Positions 1 through 5,324 of a stretch of 5,669 nucleotides of DNA are shown in pieces. The notes under the pieces are model-generated. The model did not search any database, had not been told where the DNA came from, and saw only the letters and a program-made list of their open reading frames with translations. The stretch covers positions 1-5,669 of the forward strand of contig JACZJD010000567.1 in NCBI GenBank assembly GCA_014860725.1, written 5' to 3'. Source of the DNA: Aquamicrobium sp. (GTDB lineage: Bacteria; Pseudomonadota; Alphaproteobacteria; Rhizobiales; Rhizobiaceae). Made by a program: the position numbers and the translations under genes. How positions within the stretch are numbered: position 1 is the first letter of the stretch; each line of letters opens with the position of its first letter.

Positions 1-151
1 GAACGGGCTCCCCTGGCACGCCGTGCGCGTCGGCGCCCGCGTCGAGTTCATCTGTGCGCCCGGCCCCTTGAGGACCGGCGGCGAGGCCGAAGGCGCGCAC
101 GCGCCGGCGCTCGAAGCCGCCATCCACGTCGCCCTGGTCAACCGCGGCGTA
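1..151 (+). pseudogene. Class III (PLP) aminotransferase, C-terminal fragment, 3' end lost
   Basis: Reading from base 2, the frame gives a peptide starting NGLPWHAVRVGARVEFICAP and ending ALEAAIHVALVNRGV. I recognise this as the small-domain region near the C-terminus of aspartate-aminotransferase-family (class III, glutamate-1-semialdehyde-aminotransferase-like) proteins that often sit beside glutamine-synthetase-family genes in Rhizobiales. In relatives, as I recall them, NRGV is followed by a LxxPFHNMMLxSP-like stretch and about 35 more residues. Here that tail is absent: after NRGV the sequence becomes antisense glutamine synthetase. The frame stays open by chance to base 835, giving an unrelated tail. 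The gene begins outside the window, so the state of its N-terminus is unknown. The family call rests on recall of a short stretch and is good but not certain. The truncation follows from the adjoining inverted segment. Confidence 0.6.
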
Positions 152-245
152 GATGTCGGAGAACAGCGGCTCCATGCCGTGCAGGTGGTCGACGGAATAG
201 ACCTCGGTCTTGGCGCTAGCGCGGCCGTCGAGCACGGCGCGCGCG
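143..245 (-). pseudogene. Inverted internal fragment of the glutamine-synthetase-family gene
   Basis: Read on the minus strand, this stretch encodes RAVLDGRASAKTEVYSVDHL followed by HGMEPLFSDIYAA. That is typical of glutamine-synthetase-family proteins just before the QGIPAETVISEYAPGQYELT region, which lies directly to the right on the opposite strand. The piece therefore appears to be the missing upstream part of the neighbouring gene, flipped in place. At the left edge the bases CGCGGCGT (143-150) fit both the aminotransferase codons for R-G-V and, in reverse, the Y-A-A codons of the glutamine synthetase. At the right edge a GCGCGC run (238-246) can be shared by both sides. Minus-strand reading past the left edge gives VDQGDVDGGFERR, which does not look like this family, in agreement with a breakpoint there. 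An assembly chimera cannot be excluded from sequence alone. Confidence 0.6.
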
Positions 246-1034
246 CAAGGCATCCCCGCCGAGACGGTCATCTCCGAATATGCGCCCGGCCAGTACGAGC
301 TGACGCTGAACTACCGCGCCGGCGTGCTGCGCGCCGCCGACGACCTCATCATGCTCAAGCGGCTGGTGCGCATGCAGGCGCGCCGCCACGGCGTCACCGC
401 CTGCTTCATGGCCAAGCCCATCAAGCGCTATGCCGGCTCGGGCATGCACTTCCACGTCTCGCTGCAGGGCGGCGACGGCGGCAACGTCTTCGCCGAGGCG
501 CGCGACGGCGAGTGGAAGCCCGAGCTCCTGCATGCGCTCGGCGGGCTCGCCGCGACCATGGGACAGTCGATGCTGGTCTTCGCCCCGCATGCCAATTCCT
601 GGCGGCGCTTCGTCTCGCAGTCCTATGCGCCGGTCGCGCCGACATGGGGCGTCAACAACCGCTCGGTGGCGCTGCGCGTGCCGGCCGGGCCGAAGGCCGC
701 GCGCCGCATCGAGCATCGCCCCTCCGGCGTCGACGCCAACCCCTATCTGGTCGCCGCGACCGTGCTCGCCGGCATCGCGAAAGGGCTGGACGAAAAGCTC
801 GACCCCGGCCCGGAGACCACCGGCAACGGCTATGAAGCAGATGCCGGCGACGCCTCCGCCATGCCGGGCGACTGGCTCTCGGCGATCAGGGCGGCGGAAG
901 GCTCGGCCTTCCTCAGGGATGCGCTCGGCGAGGAGATGCACCGCACCTTCACCGCCATCAAGCGCGCCGAATATCTGCGCGTCGCCCGCACGGTGAGCGA
1001 GCTCGACTACCACCTCTATCTGCATGAGGTCTGA
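210..1034 (+). pseudogene. Glutamine-synthetase-family protein, 5'-truncated (catalytic C-terminal part)
   Basis: Clear family similarity starts around base 240 at RAQGIPAETVISEYAPGQYE and runs to the TGA at 1032-1034. The catalytic-domain landmarks are present. The SEYAPGQYEL strand carries metal-ligand glutamates. KPIKRYAGSGMHFHVSL (about 414-464) is the ATP/glutamate-binding signature with the H-x-H. NSWRRF precedes WGVNNRSVALRVP, and RIEHRPSGVDANPYLVAAT carries the conserved arginine region. Family members run to about 440-470 residues; only about 265 authentic residues remain. The N-terminal beta-grasp domain and the first part of the catalytic domain are gone, so ATP-dependent amide ligation is unlikely. 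The intact relatives ligate glutamate or similar acids to ammonia or amines; the substrate of this one cannot be told. The frame opens after a stop at 198-200. The only early start is TTG at 210 with no convincing ribosome site, and the first in-frame ATG is internal (351). I judge it a remnant. Confidence 0.75.
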
Positions 1035-1039
1035 GCGGG

Positions 1040-2350
1040 TTAGCCGGGGAGCGCGCTTTTGGCCGGCCGGCCCGCGACATAGGTCTCGACCACGGCGCGG
1101 TCGTCGCCCAGCGTCTGGAGGAGGAACAGCTCCTCCGCCAGCGTCGCGACCGTCTCCATGCGCAGCCGCATCGCCGGCGTCGCCCGCGCGTCGAGCACCA
1201 CGAGGTCGGCGTCGCTGCCGGCATCGAGCGTGCCGACGCGGTCGGCGAGCGACAGCGCCTCGGCATTGCCGCGCGTGATCTGCCAGAAGGCGGCGAGCGG
1301 GTTCATCTTCTCGCCCTGGAGCGCGACGACCTTGTAGCCCTCGTCCATGGTGCGCAGCATCGAATAGCTGGTGCCGCCGCCGACATCGGTCGCCGCCGCG
1401 ATCCTCAGAGGCTTCCTGCGCTTCGAATAGCCCTGCCAGTCGAACAGGCCCGAGCCGAGGAAGAGGTTCGAGGTCGGGCAGAACACCGCCACCGCGCCGG
1501 CATCGTGGATCGCATCCGCCTCGCGCCCGGAAAGATGGATGCAGTGGCCGAGCAGCGTCCTGTCGCCCAGAAGTCCGTAGCGGGCGTAGACGTCGGTATA
1601 GTCCCGCGCCTCGGGATAAAGCGCGTTGGTCAGCGCGATCTCGGCGTGGTTTTCCGAAAGATGCGTCTGGATGTGGAGGTCGGGGAATTCGCGCGCCAGC
1701 GCGCCGGCCATCTCCAGTTGCGCGGGCGAGGAGGTGATGGCGAAGCGCGGCGTGATCGCATAGTGCAGCCGGCCCCTGCCGTGCCATTCGGCGATCAGCG
1801 CCTTGGTGTCGTCATAGCCCGATTGCGGCGTGTCGGTGAGCCCGTCGGGCGCGTTGCGGTCCATCATCACCTTGCCGGCGATGACCCGCATGTCGCGCGA
1901 CAGCGCCTCGGCGAAGAAGGCGTCGACGCTCTCGCGGTGCACCGAGCAGAAGGCGGCGACCGTCGTGGTGCCGTGGCGGATCACCTCGTCGAGGAACAGC
2001 CGCGCGATGCGCCGCCCGTGCTGCGTGTCGCGGAACTTCATCTCCTCGGGGAAGGTGTAGGTGTTCAGCCAGTCGAGCAGCTCCGCGCCGTAGCTCGCGA
2101 TCACCTGCATCTGCGGCATGTGGACATGCGCGTCGATGAAGCCCGGCAGGATGAGATGCGGCCGGTGATCGACCACCCTCGCCCCCGGCGCGGCCGCGGC
2201 CATCGCGGCGAAATCGCCCGTCGCCGCGATCCTGCCGTCGCGGATCAGGACGCCGCCGTCCTCCTCGAAAGCATAGGCCGCGCGGTCGTCGACGCTTTCC
2301 GGCTTCGTGCGGAACGACAGCACCCGCCCGCGCAGGAGGAGCGCGTTCAC
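1040..2350 (-). CDS. guaD: Guanine deaminase
   Basis: Zinc-dependent amidohydrolase of 436 residues that hydrolyses guanine to xanthine and ammonia in the cytoplasm, feeding purine catabolism. Length is normal for the family. The active-site set matches human guanine deaminase: PGFIDAHVHMPQ with metal ligands H75 and H77, substrate arginine R202 in TPRFAITS, H230 and E233 in THLSENHAE, H269 in LLGHCIHLS, and the metal/catalytic D322 in ATDVGGGTSYSM. The GTG at 2348-2350 is chosen because the protein then begins NALLLRGRVLSF as in relatives and because AGGAGG lies 7 nt upstream. The frame stays open far beyond this into puuD, but that extension is antiframe noise. The start overlaps the puuD stop (GTGA), so the two are very probably co-transcribed and translationally coupled. 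The gene ends five bases from the glutamine synthetase remnant on the other strand. Confidence 0.95.
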   Translation of the reverse strand: MNALLLRGRVLSFRTKPESVDDRAAYAFEEDGGVLIRDGRIAATGDFAAMAAAAPGARVVDHRPHLILPGFIDAHVHMPQMQVIASYGAELLDWLNTYTFPEEMKFRDTQHGRRIARLFLDEVIRHGTTTVAAFCSVHRESVDAFFAEALSRDMRVIAGKVMMDRNAPDGLTDTPQSGYDDTKALIAEWHGRGRLHYAITPRFAITSSPAQLEMAGALAREFPDLHIQTHLSENHAEIALTNALYPEARDYTDVYARYGLLGDRTLLGHCIHLSGREADAIHDAGAVAVFCPTSNLFLGSGLFDWQGYSKRRKPLRIAAATDVGGGTSYSMLRTMDEGYKVVALQGEKMNPLAAFWQITRGNAEALSLADRVGTLDAGSDADLVVLDARATPAMRLRMETVATLAEELFLLQTLGDDRAVVETYVAGRPAKSALPG

Positions 2351-3564
2351 CGCCGCGCCTCCTCGAACCATGTCACGATCAGCGCGCGTTCCTCCTTGGT
2401 CATGGCCGAGACATTGCCGGGCGGCATGGCGTGGCTGCGGCCGGCCTGAAGGTAGATCTCGCGCGCCCGCTCGGCGATCTGCGCCTCGGTCTCCAGCGCC
2501 ACGTCCTTGGGCGTGAAGCGCACGCCCTCCCATGCCGGCTCGGCCGCGTGGCACATGGCGCAGCGGCCCATCACCGTGTCGCGCACGGCCGGGAAATGCG
2601 CCGACGCCATCAGCGCCTGCGCCCCCGCCGACACCTTCTCCTCGCCGGTCAGCACCTTCGGCGCGGTGGAGAGCCACATGATGACGATGAACAGCACCGC
2701 GGCCGCGCCCCATGTCCAGTGCGGATTGCCCTTCCGCGCGTGTACCGTGTTGAAATAGTGCCGGATCAGCACGCCGATCAGGAAGATCAGCGCCGCGATC
2801 ACCCAGTTGAATTCGGTCGCGAAGGCCAGCGGGTAATGGTTCGACAGCATCAGGAACACGACCGGCAGCGTCAGGTAGTTGTTGTGCAGCGAGCGCGTCT
2901 TGGCGATGCGGCCGTATTTCGGGTCGGGCTTGCGGCCGGCGATCAGATCGGCGACCACGATCTTCTGGTTGGGGATGATGACGAGGAAGACGTTGGCCGA
3001 CATGATCGTCGCGGTGAAGGCGCCGAGATGCAGGAAGGCCGCGCGGCCGCTGAAGAGCTGGGTGTAGCCCCACGCGACGGCGACGAGGATCGGGAACAGC
3101 ACCAGCATCAGCACCGTGTCGTCGCGGGCGAGCGGCGACCGGCACAGAAGGTCGTAGATCAGCCAGCCGATGGCGAGCGAGGCGATGGAGATGGCGATCG
3201 CCGCCGGCGCCGACACGTCGAGCACGTTGCGGTCGATCAGGTAGAGGTCGGCCCCGGCATAGTAGACGATGGCCAGCAGGGCGAAGCCGGACATCCAGGT
3301 GGCGTAGGATTCCCACTTGAACCATGTCAGGTGCTCCGGCATGCGCGCCGGCGCGACCAGATATTTCTGGATGTGGTAGAAGCCGCCGCCGTGCACCTGC
3401 CATTCCTCGCCATGGGCGCCTTCGGGCATGCCCTCGCGCTTCACCAACCCGAGATCGAGCGCGATGAAGTAGAAGGACGAGCCGATCCACGCGATGGCGG
3501 TGATGACGTGCAGCCAGCGCACGCCGAAGGACAGCCACTCCCAGAAGATCGCGAAATCGTGCAT
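2347..3564 (-). CDS. puuD: Membrane-bound urate oxidase (urate hydroxylase) PuuD with C-terminal cytochrome c domain
   Basis: Integral membrane protein of 405 residues that oxidises urate to 5-hydroxyisourate. In the family first characterised in Agrobacterium, electrons go to cytochrome c instead of O2, so no H2O2 is made. About eight hydrophobic segments are visible, at roughly residues 15-36, 86-104, 119-139, 151-171, 177-197, 229-248, 253-270 and 284-301. They make up the urate oxidase N-terminal domain (DUF989 type), with WLHVITAIAWIGSSFYFIAL at the first helix and HLGAFTATIMSANVF in the fifth. The tail is a class I cytochrome c domain: CAMCH at 335-339 binds heme, and M380 in HAMPPGN is the likely distal ligand. 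There is no cleavable signal peptide; the first helix would place the heme domain by membrane insertion. ATG at 3562-3564 has AGGGGA 5 nt upstream. It is first in a puuD-guaD operon, divergent from the LysR gene. Confidence 0.95.
   Translation of the reverse strand: MHDFAIFWEWLSFGVRWLHVITAIAWIGSSFYFIALDLGLVKREGMPEGAHGEEWQVHGGGFYHIQKYLVAPARMPEHLTWFKWESYATWMSGFALLAIVYYAGADLYLIDRNVLDVSAPAAIAISIASLAIGWLIYDLLCRSPLARDDTVLMLVLFPILVAVAWGYTQLFSGRAAFLHLGAFTATIMSANVFLVIIPNQKIVVADLIAGRKPDPKYGRIAKTRSLHNNYLTLPVVFLMLSNHYPLAFATEFNWVIAALIFLIGVLIRHYFNTVHARKGNPHWTWGAAAVLFIVIMWLSTAPKVLTGEEKVSAGAQALMASAHFPAVRDTVMGRCAMCHAAEPAWEGVRFTPKDVALETEAQIAERAREIYLQAGRSHAMPPGNVSAMTKEERALIVTWFEEARR
2358..2363 (-). promoter_or_regulatory. 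Shine-Dalgarno for guaD, inside puuD
   Basis: The minus strand reads AGGAGG, a full anti-16S match, 7 nt before the GTG at 2350. It lies in the last codons of puuD (the E-E-A-R-R end). It decides the GTG start of guaD over the longer open frame and supports coupled translation of the two genes. Confidence 0.8.
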
Positions 3565-3569
3565 GCCGT

Positions 3570-3575
3570 TCCCCT
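3570..3575 (-). promoter_or_regulatory. Shine-Dalgarno for puuD
   Basis: The minus strand reads AGGGGA, followed by 5 nt and the ATG at 3564. It supports this start, which also places the first transmembrane helix at the expected distance from the N-terminus. Confidence 0.6.
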
Positions 3576-3617
3576 GCGCTGCGCCTCTTGCGCTCCGTCT
3601 GGCGACTTTAGGGAGTT

Positions 3618-3629
3618 CGCTTCAAAGCG
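3618..3629. promoter_or_regulatory. Short palindrome CGCTT-CA-AAGCG in the puuD/lysR intergenic region
   Basis: A perfect inverted repeat with 5-bp arms and a 2-bp spacer, 54 bp upstream of the puuD ATG. On the minus strand it falls between two weak promoter-like hexamers, CTTCCG (3628-3633) and TAAAGT (3605-3610), spaced 17 bp. The hexamers match consensus poorly, so the puuD promoter itself is not firmly placed. The palindrome could be an operator near it. With 5-bp arms it could also be chance. Confidence 0.25.
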
Positions 3630-3647
3630 GAAGGGTGGAGATGCACG

Positions 3648-3676
3648 ATGACTTTCAAAAAATTCTGGAAAATAAT
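3648..3676 (+). promoter_or_regulatory. Candidate sigma-70-type promoter of the lysR gene
   Basis: ATGACT at 3648-3653 (4 of 6 to TTGACA) and AATAAT at 3671-3676 (5 of 6 to TATAAT) are separated by exactly 17 bp. They lie in the only AT-rich patch of the intergenic region. Transcription would start near 3683, leaving a leader of about 50 nt before the ATG at 3733. Confidence 0.45.
3653..3671. promoter_or_regulatory. Candidate LysR-type operator, TTTC-N11-GAAA
   Basis: A perfect 4-bp-arm inverted repeat with an 11-bp centre, fitting the T-N11-A layout typical of LysR-family binding sites. It covers the spacer of the candidate lysR promoter, which is where an autorepressing LysR regulator usually sits, and lies about 90 bp upstream of the puuD start. 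The site is seen in the sequence; binding by the adjacent regulator is inferred from position. Confidence 0.4.
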
Positions 3677-3732
3677 GCCGCCGTCGCAGCCTTCTCCCGC
3701 CCCGTTTCCGGGCAAGCTCCGAAGAACCCGCC

Positions 3733-4653
3733 ATGGCCTATCTCGACAACATCGCCGTCTTCGTCCGGGTCGTGGAGCTGGGCAACCTGTCGGCCGCGGG
3801 CCGCGACATGCGCATCTCTCCGGCCGTCGCGTCGAACCGCATCAAGGAGCTGGAGAAGCATCTGGGCGTCAGGCTCTTCAACCGCACCACGCGGCAGCTG
3901 ACGCCGACCGAGCACGGCCGCGTCTTCTATCAGGGCGCGCGGCAGGTGCTCGACGCGGTCGCCGAGGCCGAGGCCGCCGTCAGCGCGCTTTCGGGCCAGC
4001 CGCGCGGCACCATCCGCGTCACCGCGCCGCTCGGGCTCGGCCGCCGGTTGATCGCCTCCGGCATTCCCGAGTTCCACGACCGCTATCCCGACATCGAGGT
4101 CCGGCTGCGCCTCTCCGACCACAATGTCGATCTGATGAAGGAGGGTATCGATGTCGCCTTCCGGCTGGGGCTGCTGGAGGATTCGAGCCTGAGGATGCGC
4201 GGCATCATGGAGTGCGAGCGGGTGCTCGCCGCCTCGCCCTCCTATCTCGCCGCGCGCGGCGAGCCCCAGTCGCCGCAGGACCTCGTCAACCGCCGGCACG
4301 ACTGCCTGCTGCTGCGCTATCCCGGCGCCAAGGATTATCTCTGGACGCTCAGGACGCCCTCGGGCCTGACCCGGATCGAGGTCCACGGCCCGTTCGACAG
4401 CGACGACGGCGACGTCATCACCGGCTGGGCGCTGGCCGGGCGCGGCATCGTCAACAAGCCGCGCTTCGAGATCGAGCCCTTCATCCGCGACCGGCGGCTG
4501 AAGGTGATCCTGCCGGACTTCCCGCCCGTGCCGGTGCAGCTTGCCGCGATCTACCCGCACAAGAAGTTCCAAGACCCCAAGGTGCGCCTGCTGCTCGACT
4601 TCATGGCCGAGCGCTGCCAGCGCATGATCCGCGACATCTTGGCAGGCCGTTGA
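3733..4653 (+). CDS. LysR-family transcriptional regulator, probable purine-catabolism regulator
   Basis: DNA-binding regulator of 306 residues, normal length for LysR proteins. Residues 1-60 form the winged helix-turn-helix: [20 protein letters not shown], then a recognition helix around [15 protein letters not shown] (31-45), then the wing [15 protein letters not shown]. Residues about 62-86 are the linker helix used in dimerisation, and about 92-300 the periplasmic-binding-protein-like effector domain. The ATG at 3733 has only a weak GAAGAA ribosome site 6 nt upstream, but it places the helix-turn-helix at the usual distance from the N-terminus. It is divergent from puuD-guaD across 168 bp, the classical arrangement for a LysR regulator and its target operon. 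Effector identity (urate, xanthine or another purine) is an inference from neighbours. LysR-type regulators of purine breakdown such as HpxR of Klebsiella offer a precedent, but I cannot assign orthology. Confidence 0.93.
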   Translation: MAYLDNIAVFVRVVELGNLSAAGRDMRISPAVASNRIKELEKHLGVRLFNRTTRQLTPTEHGRVFYQGARQVLDAVAEAEAAVSALSGQPRGTIRVTAPLGLGRRLIASGIPEFHDRYPDIEVRLRLSDHNVDLMKEGIDVAFRLGLLEDSSLRMRGIMECERVLAASPSYLAARGEPQSPQDLVNRRHDCLLLRYPGAKDYLWTLRTPSGLTRIEVHGPFDSDDGDVITGWALAGRGIVNKPRFEIEPFIRDRRLKVILPDFPPVPVQLAAIYPHKKFQDPKVRLLLDFMAERCQRMIRDILAGR

Positions 4654-4678
4654 CGCGGCAACGCACGCAACCCATGGT
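4650..4678 (+). promoter_or_regulatory. Possible dps promoter overlapping the lysR stop codon
   Basis: TTGACG at 4650-4655 (5 of 6 to the -35 consensus) includes the TGA stop of lysR. CATGGT at 4673-4678 follows after 17 bp but matches the -10 consensus at only 3 of 6 positions. Transcription would begin near 4685 and leave a leader of about 48 nt. dps genes are often transcribed by stress-controlled promoters, so a weak -10 is not disqualifying. No clear Fur or OxyR site was recognised in the 79-bp gap. Confidence 0.3.
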
Positions 4679-4719
4679 AGGGTGAGGCGTTGTCCGCACG
4701 ACGGTTTCCCCGTTCCACC

Positions 4720-4725
4720 AAGGAG
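4720..4725 (+). promoter_or_regulatory. Shine-Dalgarno for dps
   Basis: AAGGAG lies 7 nt before the ATG at 4733. It selects this start over an in-frame GTG at 4682, which would add 17 residues unlike Dps N-termini. Confidence 0.8.
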
Positions 4726-4732
4726 CTTTGCA

Positions 4733-5221
4733 ATGGCAACACATCCCACCCTCATCGATCTCAAGTCCAACACCAAGAAGGCGGTGGTCGAGCTGCTGAA
4801 CGCGCGCCTCGCCGACGCCATCGACCTCGCGCTTCTGACCAAGCAGGCCCACTGGAACGTCAAGGGACCGCACTTCATCGCCATCCACGAGATGCTCGAC
4901 GGCTTCCGCACCACGCTCGACGGCCATGTCGACACCATCGCCGAACGCGCCGTGCAGATCGGCGGGCAGGCATACGGCACGGTGCAGGCCGTGGCCGAGA
5001 AGACCGCGCTCAAGCCCTATCCGGTCGATATCTCCAAGACAAAGGACCACCTCGCCGCGCTGATCGAGCGCTACGGCGCGGTCGCCAACGCCGTGCGCGC
5101 GGCCATCGACGAGGCCGACGAGGCGGGCGACGCCGACACGGCCGACATCTTCACTGCCTTCTCGCGCGACCTCGACAAGTCGCTGTGGTTCCTCGAGGCG
5201 CACACGCAGGAGAAGGAATAA
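4733..5221 (+). CDS. dps: Dps family DNA-binding/ferritin-like protein
   Basis: A 162-residue member of the Dps family. These form cytoplasmic dodecamers that oxidise Fe(II) with H2O2, store the iron as ferric mineral and in many species coat DNA during stress. The inter-subunit ferroxidase centre is complete: H40 in [13 protein letters not shown]52 and D56 in [10 protein letters not shown]67 and E71 in HVDTIAERA. This keeps the same spacing as H51, H63, D67, D78 and E82 of E. coli Dps. The short N-terminus carries a few lysines (K11, K15, K16) that could contact DNA, though it lacks the long lysine-rich tail of E. coli Dps. A strong AAGGAG supports the start. It follows lysR after 79 bp on the same strand and converges with the xdhC-like gene. 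Its own promoter is likely, but read-through from lysR is possible. Confidence 0.95.
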   Translation: MATHPTLIDLKSNTKKAVVELLNARLADAIDLALLTKQAHWNVKGPHFIAIHEMLDGFRTTLDGHVDTIAERAVQIGGQAYGTVQAVAEKTALKPYPVDISKTKDHLAALIERYGAVANAVRAAIDEADEAGDADTADIFTAFSRDLDKSLWFLEAHTQEKE

Positions 5222-5228
5222 CGCTCAG

Positions 5229-5265
5229 GATCGTTTCACTGAGTCACAGAAACGGTGAAACGATC
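5229..5265. terminator. Stem-loop with perfect 11-bp arms after dps, possible bidirectional terminator
   Basis: GATCGTTTCAC (5229-5239) is the exact reverse complement of GTGAAACGATC (5255-5265), with a 15-nt loop, beginning 7 nt after the dps stop. No T-run follows on either strand, so it is not a textbook Rho-independent terminator. It may stop or protect transcripts of the convergent genes. GAAACG occurs twice in tandem on the right side (5249-5254 and 5257-5262), so CGTTTC (5232-5237) can pair with either copy and two competing folds are possible. Confidence 0.55.
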
Positions 5266-5280
5266 ATCTCCTTATTCTAC

Positions 5281-5324
5281 GCAATTCCGGACGGAAAACC
5301 GCTTCGCACTTTTCCTGGAATTGC
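5281..5324. terminator. Two-tier stem-loop abutting the stop codon of the xdhC-like gene
   Basis: GCAATTCC (5281-5288) pairs perfectly with GGAATTGC (5317-5324). Inside it GGAAAA (5293-5298) pairs with TTTTCC (5310-5315), separated by a small 4-nt/1-nt internal loop. The apex holds GCTTCGC (5301-5307), which on the minus strand is GCGAAGC, a known unusually stable DNA mini-hairpin. The structure starts immediately after the TGA of the minus-strand gene and sits in an AT-richer patch. No T-run follows on the minus strand. Best guess is a 3' end or terminator element for the xdhC transcript; a repeat-family element is the alternative. Confidence 0.5.

Noticed and set aside
210..245. TTG 210 as the true start of a short functional glutamine synthetase
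   Set aside because: The residues it would add come from the inverted segment, there is no ribosome site at proper spacing, and the N-terminal domain needed by the family is missing.
1040..3538. An 832-codon minus-strand open frame reaching from guaD through puuD
   Set aside because: Only the part after GTG 2350 resembles a protein. The upstream part is out of frame with puuD, arginine/histidine rich and explained by GC-rich codon bias.
1505..3651. Long plus-strand open frames (1505-2449 and 2431-3651) opposite guaD and puuD
   Set aside because: Compositionally biased antisense frames with no domain motifs; the minus-strand genes have complete active-site sets.
3641..3901. A possible leader peptide or earlier start at ATG 3641 or 3648, preceded by GGTGGAG
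   Set aside because: Neither ATG is in frame with lysR. Both lie at or upstream of the likely lysR promoter, and the frames only continue as shadows of lysR.
4682..4732. Upstream in-frame GTG start for dps
   Set aside because: It adds 17 residues unlike Dps N-termini, whereas ATG 4733 has AAGGAG at ideal spacing.
3655..5013. A 452-codon minus-strand frame opposite lysR and dps
   Set aside because: Antisense shadow with repetitive E/R/A/G composition; it crosses two well-supported genes and their intergenic gap.
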